Shown: positions 34,425 through 45,601, counted from the stretch's first letter. The stretch is DNA of 64,000 bases from an uncultured Actinomycetes bacterium (GCA_903834145.1 CAILHY010000022.1:62001-126000), one strand, 5' to 3'. Numbers and translations are program-made. The notes: generated from the letters alone by a model not told the origin.

Positions 34425-35717
34425 TTAAGCGAAATCAGCGAGACCTTTTTCAGCATCAGCTAGCCAGAGGCGACGAGCTGCAGCAGCTTCTGTTGCCTCT
34501 TTTGCCTTTTTTACATTGCCAGCTGCTTGCGCCTTGGCTGCTTGTTTTTCATAGTTGGCGACAGCTTCTGCTAGTTGGCGAACAACATCCAAAGCGCGGG
34601 CTTTTGCCGCAGGATCTGTTTTACGCCAGCGATCCTCTTCAGCGCCTTTGATCGCAACTTCAACGGCATTGAATCGTGCATCAAAAGCGGCGCGCTTATC
34701 GCGTTGAGTCATCCCGATTCGCTCCCACTGGCGAGCCAATTCACGGAAATTCTTTTTGGACTCTTCTAAATTGGTTATCGGCACAAGGGCTTCGATAGCA
34801 ACAATCATTTCCTCGCGCTTGGCTAAATTGACGCTCATGAGTTCATCGCGCTTGGCCAGATCAGCATTTTTTGCCGTGAAGAATTGATCCTGCGCCAATT
34901 TAAAGCGATTCCAAAGTTTTGCATCATCGCCCTTCTTGCCGCGCCCAGTTGCCTTCCATAGATACATAAGGGCTTTGAAACGACGTGCGGTGGCAACCCA
35001 GTCCGTGGATGTCGCAAGTTTCTCGGCTTCGGCAACAAGTTCGTTCTTAGCGTCAGCAACTTTTCCTTGTTCGGCATCCAGGGCAGCGAAGTGTGTTCGT
35101 CGACGCTTATCAAATTTATTTCGTGAGGAAGAAAAACGCTTCCATAGATCTGCATCTATCTTTTTCTCTAATCGCGGAGCAGCCTTCCATTCATCAAGGA
35201 GTACTTTGAGACGATCGCCCGTGACTTTCCAACTTTCAGAAAGCGCGAGTGATTCGGCTTCAACAACAATTTTTTCCTTAACGAGAACTGCTTCGGCATT
35301 CTTTGCCGCTTTAAGAGCTGCTTCCTCTGCCTTCTTGGCTTCGTACGCTCCACGAGTATCTTCAATGAGCGGAGAAATTAGGTCAACAGAAACCGCAAGG
35401 GCGGCAAGATCGCCCACTCCGTTGAGTTCTTTGACTTGATGGCGTAAACGGTTGACCGCGATTGCTGCATCAGAGGGCACCATGGCGCCACTTCGTACAC
35501 GAGCGGCAAGGAGTGCAACTTCCGATGCTGCTGCTTCAAATTTTCTGACGAAATAGGCGAGCGCCTCTTCGTGTGTCTTACCAGGGTAGCTACCCACGGC
35601 TTTATCGCCTTCAGGAGTGATGACATATACCGTTCCGTCTTCGCCTACTCGTCCAAATTTTGCTGGATCTCCGATAAGTGCAGATGCGGCGGAGGGTGTT
35701 GGGTGAATCTCAGTCAT
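34425..35717 (-). CDS. DUF349-domain coiled-coil protein
   Basis: Cytosolic protein of 430 residues with several DUF349 repeats, recognisable by W..TGDRLKVLLDEWKAAPRLEKKIDADLWKRFSSSRNKFDKRR and W..TARRFKALMYLWKATGRGKKGDDAKLWNRFK-like blocks. Long charged helices suggest a coiled coil. Family members are common beside rel or the histidyl-tRNA synthetase in Actinobacteria, and their function is not known to me. It has a purine-rich AAAGGA before the ATG (minus strand). Convergent with rel, 9 bp apart. Confidence 0.9.
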   Translation of the reverse strand: MTEIHPTPSAASALIGDPAKFGRVGEDGTVYVITPEGDKAVGSYPGKTHEEALAYFVRKFEAAASEVALLAARVRSGAMVPSDAAIAVNRLRHQVKELNGVGDLAALAVSVDLISPLIEDTRGAYEAKKAEEAALKAAKNAEAVLVKEKIVVEAESLALSESWKVTGDRLKVLLDEWKAAPRLEKKIDADLWKRFSSSRNKFDKRRRTHFAALDAEQGKVADAKNELVAEAEKLATSTDWVATARRFKALMYLWKATGRGKKGDDAKLWNRFKLAQDQFFTAKNADLAKRDELMSVNLAKREEMIVAIEALVPITNLEESKKNFRELARQWERIGMTQRDKRAAFDARFNAVEVAIKGAEEDRWRKTDPAAKARALDVVRQLAEAVANYEKQAAKAQAAGNVKKAKEATEAAAARRLWLADAEKGLADFA

Positions 35718-35864
35718 GTCTATTCCTTTCAGCGCGGTTGGTCTTCATCGACCGTCGCTATCGGCGTGCGTTGAATGAGCCGGCGGGCCCATCCGTGAAG
35801 GGTGGTTATGCAGGAGTAAAGGTACCCTGTACCCCTACGCGGGCGGAAATGGGAGTGGAAATTA

Positions 35865-36524
35865 ATGCTGGTTGCTACCTTTGCCGCACCGGCTTTTGCC
35901 ACAAATTGCTGGATTTTGGCCTCTGGCCCCGGTCAAGAATGCGTCATAGTTGATCCAGGCATGCCGGATGTCTCCTTGCAAGTGGAGGATTTAGTCCATC
36001 ATCATGATCTCAAGCCTGTGGCCGCCATTTTTACCCATGGCCACCTCGATCACACCTTCTCTATCGTGCCGATTGCAGATGGTTACGGCATTCCCGCCTA
36101 CATTCATGCAGAAGACCGAGGGTTGTTGAAACATCCCGAGAAAGCGCTCAGTTCGCAATTTGCGCAACAAGTTGCCGGCATGGATTTTGCAGAACCCAAA
36201 GATGTCCGTGAATTAAGAAATGGCGATGAGATCGAGATTGTCGGTGTGAAGCTCACCGCAATTCATGCCCCGGGGCACACTCGTGGTTCGCTCATCTTTA
36301 GTATCAGTGATGAAATAATTATCACCGGCGATGTGCTCTTTGCCGGTTCGATAGGACGTACGGATCTTCCTTCAGGTTCGGCGAAAGATATGGAGAACAC
36401 TTTGCGCAAAAAGATTTGGCCGCTGGCTGATTCGCTCCGTGTTCTTCCTGGCCATGGACCAGAAACAACGATTGGTCGCGAACGGGCGCACAATCCATAT
36501 TTAAAGAATGTGATGCGCCCATGA
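35865..36524 (+). CDS. Metallo-beta-lactamase fold hydrolase, glyoxalase II-like
   Basis: Zn-dependent hydrolase of 219 residues. The metal-binding motif THGHLDH is complete, with further ligands in HAPGHTRGS, TGDVLF and PGHGPET. Small family size and the FATNCWILASG start match hydroxyacylglutathione hydrolase-like proteins found before hisS in Actinobacteria; as Actinobacteria use mycothiol, the natural thiol ester is unknown. The start is the ATG 35865. It overlaps hisS by 4 bases (ATGA). The 147-bp gap upstream (35718-35864) shows no clear promoter. Confidence 0.9.
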   Translation: MLVATFAAPAFATNCWILASGPGQECVIVDPGMPDVSLQVEDLVHHHDLKPVAAIFTHGHLDHTFSIVPIADGYGIPAYIHAEDRGLLKHPEKALSSQFAQQVAGMDFAEPKDVRELRNGDEIEIVGVKLTAIHAPGHTRGSLIFSISDEIIITGDVLFAGSIGRTDLPSGSAKDMENTLRKKIWPLADSLRVLPGHGPETTIGRERAHNPYLKNVMRP

Positions 36525-37783
36525 AATTCCAAGCCCCCAAAGGTGTCAGCGAATATGTCCCACCTCGCTCTCGTGCATTCGAATGGACTCGCGATACCTT
36601 ATTGAGGTCCATCAAACATTCGGGTTACCAATTGGTGGAACTACCAGTCTTTGAAGACACAGAACTCTTCACTCGTGGCGTTGGTGCATCGACGGATGTT
36701 GTTTCCAAGGAGATGTACACCTTTGAAGATCGCGGTGGACGATCTATTACCCTGCGCCCAGAGGGAACTGTTGGTGCCCTTCGGGCAGTCATTGAACACG
36801 GACTAGATCGTGGCGTATTACCAGCGAAAGTTTTCTATGTGGGGCAATTCTTCCGAGCAGAAAGACCACAAGCGGGTCGTTATCGACAGTTTTACTCAGT
36901 AGGAATTGAGGCAGTGGGCGTGGATGATCCTGCCTTGGATGCTGAAGTAATCTCAATCGCCTACGCGGGATTTCGCGCCCTCGGTTTAAAGCAATTTCAT
37001 TTGGATATTACATCTCTAGGTGATGGCCAATCTCGAGCAGCGCATAAAGTAGATCTCGTCGCCTTCATTAAAACTCTAGATTTGGATGAGGCAACTATTG
37101 TTCGGGCACAACTCAATCCTCTTCGCCTCTTTGATGATAAGCGAGAAGAAGTTCGGGCAATGATGGCTACTGCTCCCATCCTTTTGGATTACTTGTCGGA
37201 ATCATCACGTGCACATTTTCTTGCAGTGCAGTCTCATTTGAAAGCGTTGGAGATTCCATTTTCCATCAATCCAAGGATGGTCAGAGGATTGGATTACTAC
37301 ACAGGCACCACTTTTGAATTTGTTCACGATCTATTGGGAGCTCAATCAGGAATAGGTGGCGGAGGCGGTTACGCCGGACTCATGGAGGAGATTGGTGGCC
37401 AATCACTTCCTGGGATTGGTTTCGGCTTGGGAATTGATCGGGCGCTTTTGGCCGCGGAAGCCGAGAATGTCGTCCCCACTGCCGAATTTGCCAGCGACCT
37501 TTACCTCATCCCATTGGGTGCTGCTGCGAAATCAACCGCGCTAATAATCTCTGAATCCCTCCGCGATTCCAACATTTCTTGCGAAATTGCATTCGGTGAT
37601 CGCTCCTTGAAAGGCGCGATGAAGGCAGCAGATAAATCACGTGCCCGATATGTGATTGTGCTGGGGGAGAGCGAGCTTGCCTCCGGGGAATTCGAGTTAA
37701 AACATATGGCCTCCGGGAGTACTTCCTCCGTTACGCTGACCTCCTTGGTCCAAACGCTCCAACAAGCGTTATCAGTTATATAA
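36521..37783 (+). CDS. hisS: Histidyl-tRNA synthetase
   Basis: Class II synthetase of 420 residues. Motifs: [13 protein letters not shown] start, [38 protein letters not shown] (motif 2), [14 protein letters not shown] (HisRS signature), [13 protein letters not shown] (motif 3), and a C-terminal anticodon-binding domain (about 325-415). Overlaps the hydrolase gene by ATGA. aspS follows with a short gap and a purine-rich GGAGAG. Confidence 0.98.
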   Translation: MKFQAPKGVSEYVPPRSRAFEWTRDTLLRSIKHSGYQLVELPVFEDTELFTRGVGASTDVVSKEMYTFEDRGGRSITLRPEGTVGALRAVIEHGLDRGVLPAKVFYVGQFFRAERPQAGRYRQFYSVGIEAVGVDDPALDAEVISIAYAGFRALGLKQFHLDITSLGDGQSRAAHKVDLVAFIKTLDLDEATIVRAQLNPLRLFDDKREEVRAMMATAPILLDYLSESSRAHFLAVQSHLKALEIPFSINPRMVRGLDYYTGTTFEFVHDLLGAQSGIGGGGGYAGLMEEIGGQSLPGIGFGLGIDRALLAAEAENVVPTAEFASDLYLIPLGAAAKSTALIISESLRDSNISCEIAFGDRSLKGAMKAADKSRARYVIVLGESELASGEFELKHMASGSTSSVTLTSLVQTLQQALSVI

Positions 37784-37821
37784 GTGCGAAAGAGATTTCG
37801 CGAGAATATGTGGAGAGTGCA

Positions 37822-39567
37822 ATGTTAAGAACTCACGGTGCCGGAACAATCCGCTCAACCGACGTGGGAACAACGGTCTCATTAGCGGGCTGGGTCTCTC
37901 GTCGACGTGATCATGGTGGCGTGGCATTCATTGATTTGCGAGATTCCACGGGATCTGTGCAGGTAGTTATTAGAGATGAAAAATTGGCAGGAGCCCTTCG
38001 AGCCGAATGGTGTTTGAAGATTGTTGGAGAAGTAGTTGCGCGCCCCGAAGGAAATGCCAATCCGGGACTTCCAACGGGTGAGATTGAAATTATGGGAGAT
38101 GAAGTAACAATTCTCAGTGAGGCAGCGGCGCTGCCGTTCCCCATAGATAGCGGTGATGACGCGGATATAAATGAAGAAGTTCGTCTGCGATATCGCTACC
38201 TTGATTTACGCAGAGAAAAACCTGCTGCAAATCTACGATTGCGCTCAAAGGTCACCTCTTTGATCCGTTCCGTGATGGATGAGCAGGAGTTTCTGGATAT
38301 CGAAACTCCCTATCTCACGCGTTCAACGCCTGAAGGTGCTCGCGACTTTTTAGTTCCTGTTCGATTGCAACCTGGAAGCTGGTATGCCCTTCCTCAGTCC
38401 CCTCAACTTTTCAAGCAGTTGTTGATGGTTGCTGGAATGGAAAAGTATTATCAAATCGCGCGCTGCTTCCGTGACGAAGATTTCCGCGCTGATCGTCAAC
38501 CCGAATTCACTCAACTTGATATCGAGATGTCATTTATTGACCAAGAAGATATTTTGGCAGTAGCAGAAAAAATTCTGGTCAAGGTGTGGAAAGAGGTTGC
38601 TGATTTTGATATTCAACTCCCCATTAAACGTATGACCTATAAAGATGCGATGGATAATTACGGATCCGACAAGCCAGATCTACGATTTGGACTTCCATTG
38701 TCAGATCTCACCTCTTTCTTCTCTGAAACTTCATTTCGAGTTTTTCAAGCTCCTTACGTTGGAGCAGTTGTTATGCCTGGGGGAGCAGATTCACCACGTC
38801 GTGAGTTGGATGGTTGGCAGGATTGGGCAAAGGCCAGAGGAGCAAAAGGTCTCGCCTACATTCTCGTTAATGAAGATGGAACCCTTGGTGGTCCCGTAGC
38901 AAAGAATCTTTCAGAGAAGGAATTGGAAGGTGTTGCAATTGCCGCAAAGGCGCAAGCGGGCGATGCAATCTTCTTTGCCGCCGGAGAGAAGTCTGCCTCT
39001 CAGAATTTACTGGGTGGAGTGCGATTAGAGATCGGCAAAAGACGAAATTTGATTCCAGCCAATCAATGGGAATTTCTTTGGGTAGTGGATGCACCCATGT
39101 TTGAACCAACCGATGATGGTGGGTGGACAGCAGTGCACCACCCATTCACTGGTCCCAAACCCGAATTTGCAAGTACTTTTGCAAGTGATCCCGCATCTGC
39201 TCTTGCCTATGCCTACGACATTGTTCTCAACGGCTCCGAGCTCGGCGGGGGATCCATTCGTATTCACGATCGCATCATGCAAAAGAAGGTTTTTGATGTC
39301 ATCGGACTCAGCGATGAGGAGGCGGTCTCTAAGTTTGGATTTCTATTGGAGGCTTTTAATTACGGCCCACCTCCTCATGGCGGAATTGCCTTGGGACTGG
39401 ATCGAGTGTGTCAACTTCTCACGGGCTCGGATTCAATTCGAGAAGTAATCGCATTCCCAAAGACTGCCAGTGGCGGAGATCCACTTACTGGAGCGCCCAC
39501 ACCTATTACTCCCGCTCAACGACGCGAAAGCGGGATAGACGCTTCGGCACAAAAGAGTGAGAAATAG
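37822..39567 (+). CDS. aspS: Aspartyl-tRNA synthetase, probably non-discriminating
   Basis: Class II synthetase of 581 residues with the bacterial GAD insertion. Motif 2 is in [23 protein letters not shown] and the ending [16 protein letters not shown] is motif 3. In the anticodon-binding domain the sequence [15 protein letters not shown] has His where discriminating E. coli AspRS has Leu (RRRDLG), the pattern found in non-discriminating enzymes that also aspartylate tRNA-Asn for GatCAB. Start ATG 37822 by comparison with MLRTHGAG-like starts of homologues; a GTG at 37810 is in frame. The stop overlaps the lipoprotein gene by 11 bases. Confidence 0.95.
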   Translation: MLRTHGAGTIRSTDVGTTVSLAGWVSRRRDHGGVAFIDLRDSTGSVQVVIRDEKLAGALRAEWCLKIVGEVVARPEGNANPGLPTGEIEIMGDEVTILSEAAALPFPIDSGDDADINEEVRLRYRYLDLRREKPAANLRLRSKVTSLIRSVMDEQEFLDIETPYLTRSTPEGARDFLVPVRLQPGSWYALPQSPQLFKQLLMVAGMEKYYQIARCFRDEDFRADRQPEFTQLDIEMSFIDQEDILAVAEKILVKVWKEVADFDIQLPIKRMTYKDAMDNYGSDKPDLRFGLPLSDLTSFFSETSFRVFQAPYVGAVVMPGGADSPRRELDGWQDWAKARGAKGLAYILVNEDGTLGGPVAKNLSEKELEGVAIAAKAQAGDAIFFAAGEKSASQNLLGGVRLEIGKRRNLIPANQWEFLWVVDAPMFEPTDDGGWTAVHHPFTGPKPEFASTFASDPASALAYAYDIVLNGSELGGGSIRIHDRIMQKKVFDVIGLSDEEAVSKFGFLLEAFNYGPPPHGGIALGLDRVCQLLTGSDSIREVIAFPKTASGGDPLTGAPTPITPAQRRESGIDASAQKSEK

Positions 39568-40219
39568 ATACGTGGGTCGTCAGCCTAAGTTCGTCATCTT
39601 TGCATCCCTCCTTGCTCTTTTAGCATCATGCGGTACGCCTTCCCAGAAATACGCAGCCTCTAAGTCAGAGGGGGTTTATTTCACCGTGCCCGTAAGTTGG
39701 CATGAAATCACTGGTGCATCCTTAAACGCACAAGAGGCACGCTCTACGGCAGTAGGCGCTGCCGAGAAGTTGGCATTGGTTAAATGGCAGGACGCATTTT
39801 CGGTGGATCCAAAATATGGCGCCAAAGATGTATTCAGTTTTAAGGTGACCAGCCAACCTGTTGTCTTTGCACGAGTTCGTGTGCTTTTCCCGGACGAAGT
39901 AAATGCAGTTTCGTATAATTCCCTGCGTAATGTGATTGTTCCATTGACAGACTGGGTGAACTATCCCACTAAGACAACTCCTGCTTTCAATATTATTGAT
40001 GATCGAGAAATCATCGAGAAAGGTGCCCGGGGAGTGCGAACTATTTATTCTTTGACACAATCGGGAGAGGAGCAAACGGTGGATCAAACTGCCCTGGTCT
40101 CTGCTGATAGACAAAAGATTTATGTCTTTGTTGTCCGATGTTCAACGGTTTGTTATGAAAAGTATAAAAGCGCAATCACCAAGATTGCAGATTCATTTAC
40201 CGTGAGGGGTACTCGATGA
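39557..40219 (+). CDS. Putative lipoprotein coupled to the FtsH-like gene
   Basis: Not recognised beyond the signal peptide. 220 residues: basic n-region ([10 protein letters not shown]), hydrophobic [12 protein letters not shown], lipobox LLASC with Cys about residue 25, and a secreted domain of about 190 residues with no familiar motif ([14 protein letters not shown] and SFTVRGTR at its ends). The GTG start overlaps the end of aspS; GTG 39572 is an alternative. The stop overlaps the downstream ATPase start (ATGA, 40216-40219), so translation of the two is coupled. A role in the outer face of the membrane with that ATPase is inference. Confidence 0.75.
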   Translation: MRNRYVGRQPKFVIFASLLALLASCGTPSQKYAASKSEGVYFTVPVSWHEITGASLNAQEARSTAVGAAEKLALVKWQDAFSVDPKYGAKDVFSFKVTSQPVVFARVRVLFPDEVNAVSYNSLRNVIVPLTDWVNYPTKTTPAFNIIDDREIIEKGARGVRTIYSLTQSGEEQTVDQTALVSADRQKIYVFVVRCSTVCYEKYKSAITKIADSFTVRGTR

Positions 40220-42498
40220 CAATGGAAAATTTGGAGTCCCGAGGAAGCCGCACGCGCGATTCTGATCGAAAGACTCGCATCCACCTCTCGCTCTATGACC
40301 GCCTTAAGTTCTTGATTCTTTTTGCAATTGTTTTTGCAATTTTGACCTGGGCATCGTTGGCTGGTAACCCCTTGTTAAATATTAGTGATGCAGCCAACGA
40401 GCAGTTTAAATCCAGAAGCTGGCTTTTAATTTTGGCGGGAATAGAAGCGGTGCGCCAGTTACATTTTCTCATCTCAGAGCTTGCCGCCCCCTATCACGGC
40501 ATTTGGCAGAAATACTTCGGTTTTGTTGATGCATTGCTTCATAAATTTAGTGATTGGACTCGTTATCGTTTATCGCGAGTGATTAAGGCGATATTGATGG
40601 TCGCTCTTTTGGCAGTTGTCCTTGGGGCAATCTATAAGGAGACACCTGTCAGAGCTCTCTTCTTAGCTCCAAAAGCCCTGTGGTCAGCCCTTCCGATGTT
40701 GGGACAACTTCTTTTTGCGGTCTTTTTTATCATCATTCAATTCGGAGCGATGTTTTGGTTTCTCAGTCGCGGTGGGGTAGATACGTATTTTCCAGACGAT
40801 ATCCGAACTCGATTTACTGACGTGTGGGGTCAAGATCATGTGCTCAATCGCATTCGCGAAAACTTGCTCTTTTTGGAGAAGCCCGAAGAGATTGAAAAAC
40901 ATGGAGGATATGTTCCCGGTGGGATTTTGTTATGGGGCCCTCCTGGCACGGGTAAAACACTCATGGCTGAATCCATGGCTGGAGAGACAGGAAAGCCCTT
41001 CGTTTTTGTAGATCCAGGTGCTTTCACCAATATGTTCTTCGGCGTTGGAGTTCTTAAAGTTAAATCGCTCTTTAGAAAATTGCGCAAATTGGCACTTCGC
41101 TATGGTGGTGTTGTTGTCTTTTTCGATGAAGCGGACTCATTAGGTAACCGCGGCAATATTTCATCAGGTGGACCACAACGTCATTCTGGTTCCCCGGCGG
41201 TATTTGAGGATGGTTGTCATGGTGGAGCGTATTTATCCGCATCGGCTGCATCGGTTATTGTCCGAGAAAGTTTTGTCGTTGGCGGGGCAGCAGGTGGTGG
41301 TGGCGGTGGTGGTGGAATGGGAACTTTGCAAGCTCTTCTTACAGAGCTCTCAGGACTGAAGAAGCCTCGAGGGTTTTTCAATCGAATTGTTCGTCGCACG
41401 CTAGGAATGCGCCCAAAGAATCCGCCGAAATATCGAATTTTGGTTGTGATGGCAACGAATATGCCTGAGGCCCTTGATGAGGCTTTGCTTCGCCCCGGTC
41501 GAATTGACCGTATGTATCGGGTTGGTTATCCCAGCAAGGCCGGGCGTGTTCGTACCTATGAAGGGTATCTTGCGAAAGTTTCACATTCGTTATCTGCCGA
41601 TGAGATCGATAAATTGGCAACGATTACGCCATACGCAACTGGCGCGACTATTAAAGACACCATAAACGAAGCGCTAATCACCGCCATTAGAAATGGTCGT
41701 ACCTCGATTACCTGGCCAGATGTTGTCAAGGCGAAACAGCTCAAGGAACTCGGACCCTCCGAGGACGTTGAATACATCGAACGCGAACGTCATGCCGTAG
41801 CAGTACATGAGGCTTGCCATGCGGTTATGGCTCACCGTGTTCGCCAACATATGGCCATCGATCTTGCAACTATCGAAAAAGGTTCAGACTATTTGGGAAT
41901 GGTTGCAAGCATTCCGCCTGATGATCAATTCACTCGTTGGCGCAGCGAGTATGAATCCGACATTCTTGTATCGCTGGCATCACTTGCGGGGGAACGAATG
42001 TTTTTTGATGGCGATAATTCCTCGGGAGTTTCCGGGGACCTAGAAAGCGCAACCACCATCGCGAGTTTAATGGAGGGGCATTGGGGGATGGGTTCGACGA
42101 TTTCCTCTCATGCCTCCAACCGCCGATTTGAGGTAGGGGCTCCCGGAGGACCTAAGGGAGGCGATGATTCGGCAAAGGAAATTCGCAGGGCACTCGGGGA
42201 TCGAATCGAAGATAAGTTGAGTGGACTTCTAGCAAAGGCGCAGACCCTGCTTATCGAGAATCGGTCGGAGGTGCTTTCACTTGCGCACGCCCTTGAAACA
42301 CATAAAACTCTTTCGGGGGATGACGTATCAGCTGTTATTGAAGGCATTCCGGGAACCATTCTCGATGGGCGCCCATACAAGAACCCTGCTTTGATCGCCA
42401 AGATTGAGGAATATCACGAGGCTTCCTTAGTCGCTCATAGAAACCACGAACGTCCCAACGTACAAATTCCGCTGATTGATGAGCCCACTCTCGGGTAG
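40216..42498 (+). CDS. Divergent FtsH-like membrane AAA+ metalloprotease
   Basis: Membrane protein of 760 residues. The N-terminal 190 residues have about four hydrophobic segments (near 31-50, 66-90, 122-140 and 154-183). An AAA+ module follows: Walker A GPPGTGKT (241-248), pore motif MFFGVGVLKVKSLF, Walker B VVFFDEAD, RPGRIDR arginine finger. Then an M41 peptidase domain with HEACH (531-535) and third ligand Asp608 in SGVSGDLE. Compared with FtsH it lacks the periplasmic domain, has HEACH for HEAGH, and carries a 55-residue insertion (about 313-367, with nine Gly in a row) between Walker B and the next helix. Start ATG 40216; ATG 40222 possible. Confidence 0.88.
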   Translation: MTMENLESRGSRTRDSDRKTRIHLSLYDRLKFLILFAIVFAILTWASLAGNPLLNISDAANEQFKSRSWLLILAGIEAVRQLHFLISELAAPYHGIWQKYFGFVDALLHKFSDWTRYRLSRVIKAILMVALLAVVLGAIYKETPVRALFLAPKALWSALPMLGQLLFAVFFIIIQFGAMFWFLSRGGVDTYFPDDIRTRFTDVWGQDHVLNRIRENLLFLEKPEEIEKHGGYVPGGILLWGPPGTGKTLMAESMAGETGKPFVFVDPGAFTNMFFGVGVLKVKSLFRKLRKLALRYGGVVVFFDEADSLGNRGNISSGGPQRHSGSPAVFEDGCHGGAYLSASAASVIVRESFVVGGAAGGGGGGGGMGTLQALLTELSGLKKPRGFFNRIVRRTLGMRPKNPPKYRILVVMATNMPEALDEALLRPGRIDRMYRVGYPSKAGRVRTYEGYLAKVSHSLSADEIDKLATITPYATGATIKDTINEALITAIRNGRTSITWPDVVKAKQLKELGPSEDVEYIERERHAVAVHEACHAVMAHRVRQHMAIDLATIEKGSDYLGMVASIPPDDQFTRWRSEYESDILVSLASLAGERMFFDGDNSSGVSGDLESATTIASLMEGHWGMGSTISSHASNRRFEVGAPGGPKGGDDSAKEIRRALGDRIEDKLSGLLAKAQTLLIENRSEVLSLAHALETHKTLSGDDVSAVIEGIPGTILDGRPYKNPALIAKIEEYHEASLVAHRNHERPNVQIPLIDEPTLG

Positions 42499-42551
42499 GC
42501 TTGGGGTTGTACAAGCTCTTTTGGTGAGTGCATGAATGGGAGGAAATGACC

Positions 42552-42914
42552 ATGGGCCCTGGAGGTATAGCAACGATTATTGCTGCATGTTCGCTCCTTG
42601 TTATCGCAGTAGCGATCAGTTATGCAGTCGTCCGGTTCGGAAGACTCATTGACGAAGCGAAGGCATCTCTCAAGACGATGACAGATGACGCAAGCCCGCT
42701 TATCGAGGAAGTGACGACAACCGTGACACTCGTAAATGGTCCTTTAAAGAGCCTCAACCGCATCACGAAGAATGCCGAAGAAGTGAGCGCAAAAGCTACG
42801 GATATTGCCTCAACCTTCTTAGATAAGGGTGGCCCTGCAGTGAAAGCCATCGGCATGATTTTGAGCGCGGCTCAAATGAGCAAATCTCGTACTCGCAAGA
42901 AAAGGGCTGAGTGA
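42552..42914 (+). CDS. DUF948-domain membrane protein
   Basis: Protein of 120 residues with an N-terminal membrane helix (IATIIAACSLLVIAVAISYAVV) and a helical tail, resembling DUF948 general stress-like proteins. C-terminal RTRKKRAE is basic. Start chosen at ATG 42552, because GGGAGG at 42538-42543 is 8 nt from it and only 2 nt from the ATG at 42546. Function unknown; it lies between the FtsH-like gene and alaS and is likely co-transcribed. Confidence 0.82.
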   Translation: MGPGGIATIIAACSLLVIAVAISYAVVRFGRLIDEAKASLKTMTDDASPLIEEVTTTVTLVNGPLKSLNRITKNAEEVSAKATDIASTFLDKGGPAVKAIGMILSAAQMSKSRTRKKRAE

Positions 42915-42923
42915 TTCGAACTC

Positions 42924-45599
42924 GTGGATTCCGCAGAGGTACGTTCGCGCTGGCTTAATTTCTTTGAATCTGGCAACCGACAAGGTTTAAACCATACGGT
43001 TGTTCCATCGGCTTCATTGATTGCCGATGATCCAAATTTGCTTCTTGTAAACGCAGGCATGGTTCCTTTTAAGCCCTTCTTTCTTGGTGAAGTAAAACCT
43101 CCTTACAAGCGCGCAACATCGGTGCAAAAATGTGTTCGCACATTAGATATTGATGAGGTGGGAAAAACCACGCGCCACGCATCGTTTTTCCAAATGTGTG
43201 GAAATTTTTCATTTGGAGATTATTTCAAAGAGGGCGCGATTGCCCTTGCTTGGGAATTACTCACACGTCCAGTGAATGAGGGCGGCTACGGATTTCCGGA
43301 AGAGCGCCTGTGGGTAACGGTCTACTTAGATGATGACGAAGCTGCCGACATTTGGCATCACAAGATTGGTGTACCGCGCGAGCGAATCCAACGTCGCGGT
43401 ATGGCTGATAATTTTTGGTCAATGGGCGTACCTGGTCCGTGTGGTCCATGTTCTGAGATTTATTATGATCGCGGACCTGCCTACGGAATCGAAGGCGGTC
43501 CTATCGCTGACGAAGATCGCTACATGGAGGTATGGAACCTCGTCTTCATGCAAAACGAACGAGGTGAAGGGGGAGGCAAAGACGGTTTCCCAATTCTCGG
43601 AGAACTTCCCGCAAAGAGCATTGATACTGGTTTGGGACTTGAACGCACCGCTGCGCTATTGCAAGGTGTCGAAAACATTTATGAGATTGATACCACGAAG
43701 CAAATTTTGGATCGTGCATCAGCCCTCACGGGAGTTGCCTACGGAAAAGATTTGAAATCGGATATCTCCCTGCGTGTAATTGCTGACCATGCCCGCACCA
43801 CTGCAATGCTCATTGGTGATGGCGTAACGCCGGGCAATGAGGGCCGCGGGTATGTACTGCGCAGAATGATGCGCCGAACAATTCGCAATATGCGCATTCT
43901 GGGCTCACATGATCCAATCATGTCTGAACTTGTGAGCGCGTCGATCGCTGCCATGGGAGCTCAATACCCCGAACTGCATGTAGAGAAGAGCCGCATTCTG
44001 AGCGTGAGTGTTTCAGAGGAAGAAACATTCCTTCAAACACTCAAAAGCGGAACGCAGATTTTTGATATGGCTAGCGCTCAGGTCAAAGCCCTTAAAGGCA
44101 ACTCTCTTTCAGGGGATGCGGTTTTTAAATTGCACGACACATATGGTTTTCCTTTTGATCTCACCCTTGAAATGGCGCAAGAAGAAGGCCTAGAAGTTGA
44201 TGGCGATGGTTTCCGTCGCCTTATGAAAGAGCAACGCGATAGGGCAAAGGCCGATGCGCGCGCAAAGAAGAGCGGGCATACAGATCTCACCGAGTATCGC
44301 AAGATTGCAGATGCTTTCGGACGTACCGATTTCATTGGGTACGAGAATCTGACTTCTGAATCTAAAGTTTCCGCAATACTTGTTGATGGCATTGGTTCAA
44401 CTCATGCAATGGCTGGCGATGAAGTTGAAATCGTTCTTGACCGCACACCGTTTTATGCTGAAGGCGGGGGTCAACTCGCAGATGGCGGAACAATCACTCT
44501 TGCCAGTGGCGCCGTCATTGAAATTGATGATGTACAAGTTCCCGTTCCAGGTGTGAGCGTTCACCGAGGGCGTGTCATTTCTGGTGGAGTAGAAATCGGC
44601 AACCTTGGGTTAGCAAGTATCGATATTGAGCGTAGGTATGCAATATCGCGAGCCCACACCGCCACGCATATGGTTCACAAAGCTTTCCGTGAAGTTCTGG
44701 GCGAAACTGCAACGCAGGCGGGCTCTGAGAATGCTCCTGGTCGTTTTCGCTTTGACTTTCCAGCCACTGGCGCCGTTTCGCAATCTTCACTCAATGAAGT
44801 GGAAGCGCGGGTAAACACGCTCCTATTGGAGAACTGGGAGGTTACCGCGGAGGTGATGTCTCAAGCTGATGCAAAGAAGATCGGCGCGATGGCTCTCTTC
44901 GGCGAGAAATATGGAGATCGGGTTAGGGTTGTCAGCGTTGGCGACTGGGCACGCGAACTTTGCGGAGGTACTCACGTAACTCGCTCTGGAGAACTCGGTG
45001 TTATTAAATTACTTAGTGAGTCTTCCATCGGTGCAGGTGTTCGTCGTGTTGAAGCACTCGTTGGCGTAGATGCATACAAATTCCTAGCGCGCGAACATTT
45101 GTTATTGGATTCATTAACCGAACTCATCAAAGGTGCAAAAGTAGAAGAATTGCCAGAGCGTATCTCTGACCTGATCGCCAAGATGAAAGAGATTGAAAAA
45201 GAGTTGGCCTCACTTCGGTCGGCGCAGGCACTTGCACAGGTTTCAACAATCGCCGAATCGGCAATAGTGATCAATGGTATTTCTGTGATTGCGGCCAAAC
45301 TCGCCGACGGCATAACGGGTGATGATTTGCGAGCTATTTCCTTGGATCTTCGCAATCGTTTCGCCAATAGCGTGGTTGCTTTGATCAGCTCAACGGCAGG
45401 AAAACCTATTCTTGTTGTTGCGTGTAGCAATGAGGCCAGAGATGCCGGAATGAAAGCTGGAGCACTGGTGAAGATTGGTTCGACCGTTCTTGGTGGCGGT
45501 GGCGGTGGTAAAGATGATTTTGCTCAAGGTGGTGGGGTAAATCCTGCGCAAACAGAATCTGCACTTGCAGCGATTGTTGCCACAATCTCTGGTCAATAA
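42924..45599 (+). CDS. alaS: Alanyl-tRNA synthetase
   Basis: Class II synthetase of 891 residues. Catalytic domain with [14 protein letters not shown] and [16 protein letters not shown], anticodon-stem recognition domain, editing domain with HTATH (first metal motif) and CGGTHV (second), and C-Ala domain ending [14 protein letters not shown]. The start is GTG at 42924 ([18 protein letters not shown]). ruvX follows 2 nt after the stop. Confidence 0.98.
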   Translation: MDSAEVRSRWLNFFESGNRQGLNHTVVPSASLIADDPNLLLVNAGMVPFKPFFLGEVKPPYKRATSVQKCVRTLDIDEVGKTTRHASFFQMCGNFSFGDYFKEGAIALAWELLTRPVNEGGYGFPEERLWVTVYLDDDEAADIWHHKIGVPRERIQRRGMADNFWSMGVPGPCGPCSEIYYDRGPAYGIEGGPIADEDRYMEVWNLVFMQNERGEGGGKDGFPILGELPAKSIDTGLGLERTAALLQGVENIYEIDTTKQILDRASALTGVAYGKDLKSDISLRVIADHARTTAMLIGDGVTPGNEGRGYVLRRMMRRTIRNMRILGSHDPIMSELVSASIAAMGAQYPELHVEKSRILSVSVSEEETFLQTLKSGTQIFDMASAQVKALKGNSLSGDAVFKLHDTYGFPFDLTLEMAQEEGLEVDGDGFRRLMKEQRDRAKADARAKKSGHTDLTEYRKIADAFGRTDFIGYENLTSESKVSAILVDGIGSTHAMAGDEVEIVLDRTPFYAEGGGQLADGGTITLASGAVIEIDDVQVPVPGVSVHRGRVISGGVEIGNLGLASIDIERRYAISRAHTATHMVHKAFREVLGETATQAGSENAPGRFRFDFPATGAVSQSSLNEVEARVNTLLLENWEVTAEVMSQADAKKIGAMALFGEKYGDRVRVVSVGDWARELCGGTHVTRSGELGVIKLLSESSIGAGVRRVEALVGVDAYKFLAREHLLLDSLTELIKGAKVEELPERISDLIAKMKEIEKELASLRSAQALAQVSTIAESAIVINGISVIAAKLADGITGDDLRAISLDLRNRFANSVVALISSTAGKPILVVACSNEARDAGMKAGALVKIGSTVLGGGGGGKDDFAQGGGVNPAQTESALAAIVATISGQ

Positions 45600-45601
45600 A
45601 C

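Noticed and set aside
41214-41468. Tryptophan-rich plus-strand frame
   Set aside because: It is the other-frame reading of the glycine codon run in the FtsH-like gene.
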